A DNA stretch of 64,000 nt from Oscillospiraceae bacterium (GTDB lineage Bacteria; Bacillota; Clostridia; Oscillospirales; Ruminococcaceae). Shown here piece after piece: positions 60,873-64,000 of this stretch. The stretch is from assembly GCA_017462785.1 (NCBI GenBank), contig JAFTQJ010000055.1:121850-185849 (forward strand). The letters run 5' to 3'. The translations under genes and the position numbers were made by a program. Position 1 is the first letter of the stretch; every line of letters starts with the position of its first letter. The notes under the pieces were generated by a model that was not told the DNA's origin, did no database searches, and saw only the letters and a program-made list of their open reading frames with translations.

Positions 60873-62786
60873 ATGCTTTTGAAAGCAGAAAATATACATA
60901 AGATTTACAACGGCGAACCGCTGTTTTCCAATATCTGTCTGCAAATCGACGATCTGGACAGGATCGGTCTGATCGGAGCGAACGGCTGCGGAAAGTCCAC
61001 GCTTCTGAAGATCCTGCTCGGTGAGATCCTCCCCGACCGTGAAACGGAGGAGGAGGGCATCCTCGTGCGTGGCTCCAAGACTTCGGTGGGGTATCTGGCA
61101 CAGTCGGCGGCACTTGATTCTGAGAAAACCGTCTGGGAGGAGATGCTTTCCGTCTTTTCCGTTCTGCTTGAAACGCAGGAAAAAATGCGTGAGGCGGAGC
61201 TGCAGATGCAGGCTGGGAACATGGCGATCGCTGAGGAATACAACCGCATGACTGCGTGGTTTGAGGCGAATGACGGCTATCGGATCGACGTGAAGATCAA
61301 GACGGTGCTGCATGGTATGGGCTTTACTGAGCCGGATTTTCACCGCATCGTGTCGAGCTTCAGCGGCGGCGAGAAAACAAGGCTTGCTATCACCCGCCTG
61401 CTGCTCGAATCTCCCAATCTTCTGATCCTTGACGAGCCGACCAACCATCTGGACTTTGAAACGATCCAGTGGCTGGAGGAATACTTGCAGGGCTACAAGG
61501 GTGCACTGCTGATCGTGTCCCATGACCGCTATTTTCTGGATAAGCTCTGCACATCCGTCTGCGAGATCGAGCGTGGAAAATTAACACGGTATAAGGGCAA
61601 TTATTCTGCATTCACTGTACAGAAGGCGGCGGCGGTCGAACGTCAGGAAAAGGAATATGCCCTCCAGCAGAAGGAAATCGCAAAGCTGGAGGATTATGTG
61701 GCACGGAATCTCGTTCGTGCGTCCACGACCAAGAGTGCACAGAGCCGCAGAAAACAGCTCGAAAAAATGGAGCGTATCGAAAAGCCCATCACCCATGAAA
61801 AGCGTGCAAGCCTGCGGTTTTCCTATGAGGTGGAGCCGCCGCAGGAGGTACTGGAGGTACGGGATGCGGACATCTCCGTTGGTGAGGGTACGGATCGGAA
61901 AACACTGCTCGAACACATTTCCTTTGTGCTGCGGAGGGGCGAAAAGCTGGGTATTGTCGGTGTGAACGGCATCGGAAAATCCACGTTCCTGAAAGAGATC
62001 CTGAATGTCCTCCCCCATCAGGGGCTGATCCGCTTCAATAAAAATGTCAAGCTTGCCTATTTTGATCAGGAGAGCACAAACCTGAATCCGGACAATACTG
62101 TCATTGACGAGCTGCACGACCGTTTTCCGGCAATGCTGGACGGCGAGATTCGCAGTATTCTGGGACAGGTACGCATCACGGGTGAGAACGTGTTCAAACG
62201 GATCTCCGCACTCAGCGGCGGTGAGCGTGCAAGGGTTTGTTTTGCTCTGCTCATGCTGGAAAATGCCAATGTGATGCTCCTTGACGAGCCGACCAACCAC
62301 ATCGACCTCCCCATGAAGGAGGTGCTGGAAGAGGCACTGGATGCCTATACGGGCACGCTTCTGTTCGTGTCCCATGACCGCTATTTCCTCAAACGGCTGG
62401 CAACGCAGATCCTTGAACTGACTGAAACCGGTGCAGTGCTGCATCCGTTCGGTTTTGAGCAGTATCTCGAAGAAAAGGCAAAGGCAAAGGCTCTTGCAGC
62501 GGCGGCGGCACAGCAGGCAGCTGTGCAGGCAAAGCCCAAGGCGGTGATTTCCCATCGTTCCAAGGCTCAGAGAAGTGCGGATGCGGCACGCAGAAACCGC
62601 ATGAAAGAGCTGGAAAATGAGATCGAACAGCTCGATCTGAGGATCGCAGAACTGGAGGAGCAGATGACGCTTCCGGAGGTCTGCACGGATTATCAGAAAA
62701 TGCATGATGTCTGCGAACAGCTCGAACAGGCAAAAATGCGTTCCGAGGAATGCTTTATAGAGCTTTGTGAGCTGGAGGAATCGTAA
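60873..62786 (+). CDS. ABC-F ATPase with C-terminal coiled coil (Uup/YfmR-like)
   Basis: A 637-residue ribosome-associated ATPase with two ABC domains and no membrane part. Domain 1: Walker A GANGCGKST, signature FSGGEKTR, Walker B LILDEPTNHLD. Domain 2: Walker A GVNGIGKST, signature LSGGERAR, Walker B MLLDEPTNHID. The last ~100 residues are an Ala/Lys-rich linker and a coiled coil (KELENEIEQLDLRIAELEEQ), as in Uup/EttA-type proteins that bind nucleic acid with the C-terminus. GAGGTGACAGCT precedes the start. Confidence 0.94.
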   Translation: MLLKAENIHKIYNGEPLFSNICLQIDDLDRIGLIGANGCGKSTLLKILLGEILPDRETEEEGILVRGSKTSVGYLAQSAALDSEKTVWEEMLSVFSVLLETQEKMREAELQMQAGNMAIAEEYNRMTAWFEANDGYRIDVKIKTVLHGMGFTEPDFHRIVSSFSGGEKTRLAITRLLLESPNLLILDEPTNHLDFETIQWLEEYLQGYKGALLIVSHDRYFLDKLCTSVCEIERGKLTRYKGNYSAFTVQKAAAVERQEKEYALQQKEIAKLEDYVARNLVRASTTKSAQSRRKQLEKMERIEKPITHEKRASLRFSYEVEPPQEVLEVRDADISVGEGTDRKTLLEHISFVLRRGEKLGIVGVNGIGKSTFLKEILNVLPHQGLIRFNKNVKLAYFDQESTNLNPDNTVIDELHDRFPAMLDGEIRSILGQVRITGENVFKRISALSGGERARVCFALLMLENANVMLLDEPTNHIDLPMKEVLEEALDAYTGTLLFVSHDRYFLKRLATQILELTETGAVLHPFGFEQYLEEKAKAKALAAAAAQQAAVQAKPKAVISHRSKAQRSADAARRNRMKELENEIEQLDLRIAELEEQMTLPEVCTDYQKMHDVCEQLEQAKMRSEECFIELCELEES

Positions 62787-62846
62787 ATTAGGTATTTCAC
62801 ACACAAATCAGAGAGTGAAATGGATTTAATTTGTGCATTTTGTATC

Positions 62847-62875
62847 TTGCACTTTTTTGAAAAATCGTGTATGAT
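62847..62875 (+). promoter_or_regulatory. sigma-A promoter of the Ala/Glu-rich lipoprotein gene
   Basis: TTGCAC, 17-base spacer, TATGAT, about 100 bases before the start. Confidence 0.65.
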
Positions 62876-62976
62876 TATAGTGTGCAGATATGTGTGAACA
62901 GGGGAATCGTTCTCTTGAAATTCACAGTCTGTCCATAAAATTAGGTAGAATGGAAAAACAGAAAAGAGGATTTTTT

Positions 62977-63837
62977 ATGAAAATGAGAAAGTATCTTGCA
63001 GCTCTGATGGCAATGACAATGATGTGCGGTGCATTCACTGCATGCGGCGGCGGCGAGGCTGCTGACGACTCTTCCTCCGTTGCAGAAACAGAGGCAGTCA
63101 CAGAGGCTCCGACTGAGGCAGCTGATGACAGCAGTGCAGCGGCTGTTGAAGTCACACAGGCAGCGGCTCCTGAGCTGGAAACTGCTGTTGCAGCTGAGTC
63201 CGGTCAGGCATTCCTCGCAATCACAGACTCCCAGTGGTGGGTACAGTACTGGGGCAATGTGGATGATGCAGGCTACATGCTGGCATATGATGCAGGTGTT
63301 GCAGACATCACAGGCGACGGTCAGTACACAGTCAGCGTTACTGCTGATACCAATGGTTTCCGTTATGATACCACAGGTGATGTAAACGGCGAGTACACAC
63401 CGGGCGGTATTGGCTTTGCGGCTGTTATCATCAAGGACGGCGAGACTGTTTGTCCGGATGCGATCATCACCATTGACAGCATCGTGATCGACGGCACAGA
63501 GATCGAGATGACTGCAAAGAACTACACCAACACCGAGGAAGGTGCGATCCGTTCCAACATCTATAACAGCTGGGTAACCACTCCCTCCGGTGATGCAAGA
63601 AGTGCAGAGGGCTATCTGTTCAACGATTTCGACAATGCATCCCCTGCTCTGGAGAATGCTGCTGACTACTCCGCAATGGTTGTAGATCCGTCTTCCTTCA
63701 ATGCTTGGACCACTGTTGAGGTAAACTTCACAGTTTCCGGCATGGGCGGTGCTGCTGAGGGCGGTGAGGCTGCTGCTGAAGGTGAAGCCGCTGCTGAAGG
63801 TGAAGCTGCCGTTGAAGGTGAAGCTGCTGCTGAATAA
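62977..63837 (+). CDS. lipoprotein with unknown outer domain and GEAAAE repeats
   Basis: A 286-residue surface lipoprotein. The signal peptide ends in a lipobox with the cysteine in FTACGGG (C23). A Thr/Ala/Glu linker (about 28-75) precedes an outer beta-rich domain (about 78-265, including ITDSQWWVQYWG, QYTVSVTADTNGFRYDTTGDVNG and ATIT-type strands) that looks like a carbohydrate-binding or immunoglobulin-like fold but is not assigned. The C-terminus is a tandem of AAEGEA units. AAAGAGGA precedes the start. Codon choice is very regular, suggesting high expression. Confidence 0.8.
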   Translation: MKMRKYLAALMAMTMMCGAFTACGGGEAADDSSSVAETEAVTEAPTEAADDSSAAAVEVTQAAAPELETAVAAESGQAFLAITDSQWWVQYWGNVDDAGYMLAYDAGVADITGDGQYTVSVTADTNGFRYDTTGDVNGEYTPGGIGFAAVIIKDGETVCPDAIITIDSIVIDGTEIEMTAKNYTNTEEGAIRSNIYNSWVTTPSGDARSAEGYLFNDFDNASPALENAADYSAMVVDPSSFNAWTTVEVNFTVSGMGGAAEGGEAAAEGEAAAEGEAAVEGEAAAE

Positions 63838-63868
63838 TCAGCTTTCAGCTAACTGAACGAATGACAAA

Positions 63869-63895
63869 AGCTGCACGGCTATGAGCTGTGCAGCT
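63869..63895 (+). terminator. terminator after the lipoprotein gene
   Basis: An 11-base stem with one G-U pair (AGCTGCACGGC) just after the stop; the T-run is poor. Confidence 0.6.
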
Positions 63896-63896
63896 C

Positions 63897-64000
63897 AGCT
63901 TGTCGAAAAATTCATTTTGTTTCTGCATTCGCAGAAAGGAAAGACAGAATGAGCGAACGGTAAGGGGGAGTTTTTTGCAAAAAACTCCCCCTCTCTTTCA
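63897..64000. repeat. MITE-like repeat, family A, copy 3 (possibly cut by the window end)
   Basis: Begins AGCTTGTCGAAAAA, the same terminal word as in the copies at 11195 and 41541. The body differs, and contains a 28-base near-perfect palindrome GGGGGAGTTTTTT/AAAAAACTCCCCC (63964-63991). The other end is not in the window, so membership is provisional. Confidence 0.45.

Noticed and set aside
1-64000. tRNA, rRNA, prophage, restriction-modification or toxin-antitoxin modules
   Set aside because: None could be recognised on reading both strands; small or divergent versions cannot be excluded without a search.

Overview
The window looks like chromosomal DNA of a low-to-mid GC anaerobic Firmicute close to Ruminococcus (Oscillospiraceae). 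The reasons are a secreted CAP-domain protein ending in a type I dockerin (17430-18239), a trimeric electron-bifurcating [FeFe]-hydrogenase operon (32353-36554), strong AGGAGG-type ribosome binding sites, TTGACA/TATAAT promoters nearly all with a 17-base spacer, many Thr/Pro/Glu-rich surface proteins, and carbohydrate enzymes (GH13, GH59-like). This assignment is inference from gene content; no rRNA, tRNA, CRISPR array or phage module was seen.

Layout. 1-2023: 3' part of a ClC channel/antiporter, a HAD phosphatase and a small unknown protein. 2062-5722 (minus): an ECF sigma factor, its putative anti-sigma factor, a VWA lipoprotein and a small lipoprotein in one overlapping operon. 5850-9791 (minus): two membrane pseudokinases, one carrying four PASTA domains and one carrying a solute-binding-protein-like domain. 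9912-11701: GGDEF protein and a small lipoprotein. 11921-14117: HD hydrolase and a GH13 enzyme with a DUF1653 tail. 14171-17107 (minus): ACT protein, UPF0210 protein and ApgM-type mutase. 17430-20579: CAP-dockerin protein, malic enzyme, TSCPD protein, YdcF protein. 20664-24174 (minus): ABC-F protein and an EAL protein separated by a fold-back mobile element. 24457-32264: membrane protein, PpiC foldase, endonuclease III, SecA, acetyltransferase, methyltransferase, Hsp33. 32353-36554 (minus): hydABC. 37096-41505: zinc-ribbon-like/KPAEE protein, dCMP deaminase, TrmB, GH59-like membrane glycosidase. 41541-42956: a MITE-like repeat, a 40-residue Asn/Gln peptide gene and a second ECF sigma/anti-sigma pair. 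43296-52077: YkgJ protein, PurB, HD protein, S1 protein, then DUF951-prfA-tsaC/sua5-coaE-M18 peptidase. 52086-53465: a candidate structured RNA, two small unknown genes and exonuclease III. 53514-59575 (minus): MBOAT, DHHW, FkbH-like, acyl carrier protein and two unknown genes. 59900-63837: pyridoxamine kinase, second ABC-F protein and an abundant-looking Ala/Glu-rich lipoprotein.

How genes work together. The most interesting unit is the minus-strand operon 59575 to 53514. It has the same architecture as the D-alanylation (dlt) system, namely an activating enzyme, a carrier protein, an MBOAT and a membrane-anchored SGNH-like partner, but with an FkbH-like HAD enzyme in place of the adenylating enzyme. 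It may load a glyceryl or related acyl group on the carrier protein and transfer it to a surface polymer. The second notable unit is the pseudokinase pair, in which both proteins have lost the ATP-binding lysine and the catalytic aspartate, so they are probably envelope sensors rather than kinases. Two families of short inverted-repeat elements lie in gene junctions.
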